Under the pieces are notes generated by a model, which was not told where the DNA came from, did not search any database, and was given only the letters and a program-made list of their open reading frames with translations. Source: CAVVSD01 sp963837655 (GTDB taxonomy: Bacteria > Actinomycetota > Thermoleophilia > Solirubrobacterales > Solirubrobacteraceae). From it: DNA of 64,000 nucleotides. The translations under genes and the position numbers were made by a program. This document shows positions 63,532 through 64,000 of the stretch, in pieces (position 1 is the first letter of the stretch; each line of letters opens with the position of its first letter). The stretch is from positions 124,001-188,000 of the forward strand of contig CAWIOK010000001.1 in assembly GCA_963837655.1 (NCBI GenBank). The letters are read 5' to 3'.

Positions 63532-64000
63532 CCGATGCGCTCCCGGTAGCGGTCGACGGCCTCGACCACGTCGTCGATGTGATCGCCGCCGAACTTGCGT
63601 CGGTAGGCGTCGGCCAGCACGTAGGCGACCATCGCCTCCCCCACGACGCCTGCGGCGGGGACGACGCAGGAGTCGGTGCGCTCGCGCAGCGCCTGCGCCG
63701 GCTCGAGGGTGTCGATGTCCACCGACCGCAGCGGCTTCGTGAGCGTCGGGATCGGCTTCATCGCCGCCCTGACGATCAGCTGGTCACCCGTCGTCATGCC
63801 GCCCTCAAGGCCGCCGGCGTGGTTCGTCGTACGGAAGAAGCCGCGCTCGTCGTCGTGGAAGATCTCGTCGTGCGACTCCGAGCCCGGCGCGCCGGCGAGG
63901 CGGAAGCCGTCGCCGAACTCGACGCCCTTGCAGGCCTGGATCGAGCACACCGCGCCGGCGAGCCGCCCGTCGAGGCGCTCCTCCCAGCTCACGTGCGACC
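63507..64000 (-). CDS. aroC: Chorismate synthase, C-terminal part (runs off right edge)
   Basis: The C-terminal ~164 residues of chorismate synthase, which makes chorismate from EPSP with reduced FMN. Recognised segments are GVEFGDGFRLAG, NHAGGLEGGMTTG, VRAAMKPIPTL, and RTDSCVVPAAGVVGEAMVA. The frame stays open to the window edge through SHVSWEERLDGRLAG, so the GTG at 63992 is not the start. Its end overlaps the aroK/aroB start by 25 nt, completing the coupled aro operon. Confidence 0.95.
   Translation of the reverse strand, partial: SHVSWEERLDGRLAGAVCSIQACKGVEFGDGFRLAGAPGSESHDEIFHDDERGFFRTTNHAGGLEGGMTTGDQLIVRAAMKPIPTLTKPLRSVDIDTLEPAQALRERTDSCVVPAAGVVGEAMVAYVLADAYRRKFGGDHIDDVVEAVDRYRERIGWQVRSSS

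Noticed and set aside
1..64000. CRISPR array, insertion sequence, prophage, rRNA operon
   Set aside because: No regularly spaced repeats, transposase or integrase other than XerD, phage genes or rRNA sequence were seen.

Overview
The window reads as a very GC-rich actinobacterial chromosome segment. An F420-type LLM oxidoreductase, a high share of GTG starts, an actinobacterial-type Nudix ADP-ribose hydrolase, a GTTC-type LexA box and an actinobacterial propane-monooxygenase operon all point to Actinomycetota. The overall flavour (GGDEF/HD-GYP regulator, FUSC protein, scattered catabolic genes, 4-nt coupled operons) fits a Thermoleophilia/Solirubrobacterales-like soil bacterium; this placement is inference. 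No rRNA, insertion sequence, prophage or CRISPR array is visible.

Layout. 1-5 kb: an edge-truncated lipoprotein, an SDR-LLM oxidoreductase pair, a GT1 glycosyltransferase, a YCII protein, a 32-residue membrane peptide and tRNA-Asn. 4.3-13.2 kb: an HNH nuclease behind a LexA-type box, then MaoC, dnaG, dgt, an XRE/membrane-protein pair, recO, a glutaredoxin, mutM, a DUF3891 protein and deoB. 13.2-25.7 kb: a long reverse-strand housekeeping block (xerD, Nudix, M20 peptidase, pyrG, recN, nadK, tlyA; then dxs, a polyprenyl synthase, xseB and nusB), interrupted by a candidate CRP-controlled small RNA and a divergent MarR/SnoaL pair. 25.7-31.3 kb: an SRPBCC protein, a secreted GH6 cellulase, elongation factor P with no canonical start codon, a secreted DUF4232 protein, and small SnoaL, DsrE and NrtS proteins, with a perfect 40-bp palindrome.

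32-43.4 kb is the centrepiece: an AcoR-like GAF regulator, an IclR regulator, and an eight-gene operon prmABCD - amidohydrolase - MIP18/DUF59 protein - zinc alcohol dehydrogenase - GroEL paralogue. It encodes a soluble di-iron monooxygenase of the propane/MimABCD type, a dehydrogenase for the alcohol formed, and assembly helpers. A SatP-type acetate permease is divergent from it. This gene set is known from mycobacteria, Rhodococcus and Gordonia, so the operon itself is not new; its regulators, the mRNA hairpin after prmA and the extended DUF59 protein are the less familiar parts.

43.4-48.4 kb holds an acyltransferase-3 protein, a GH15 glucoamylase-like enzyme and an amidase. 48.5-54 kb is a compact, LysR-controlled catabolic operon (flavin monooxygenase, two FAH-family hydrolases, an amidohydrolase-2 enzyme and a cupin), probably for an aromatic substrate that cannot be named from sequence. 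54-60.5 kb has a HAD phosphatase, an FUSC protein, a NarL-type two-component system, a DUF2188 gene broken at a CT repeat and a GGDEF/HD-GYP protein. 60.5-64 kb is an aminopeptidase P - aroQ - aroK/aroB fusion - aroC operon that runs off the right edge.

All coordinates, motif positions and palindromes come from reading the sequence. Family names are recognition by eye; no database search was run.
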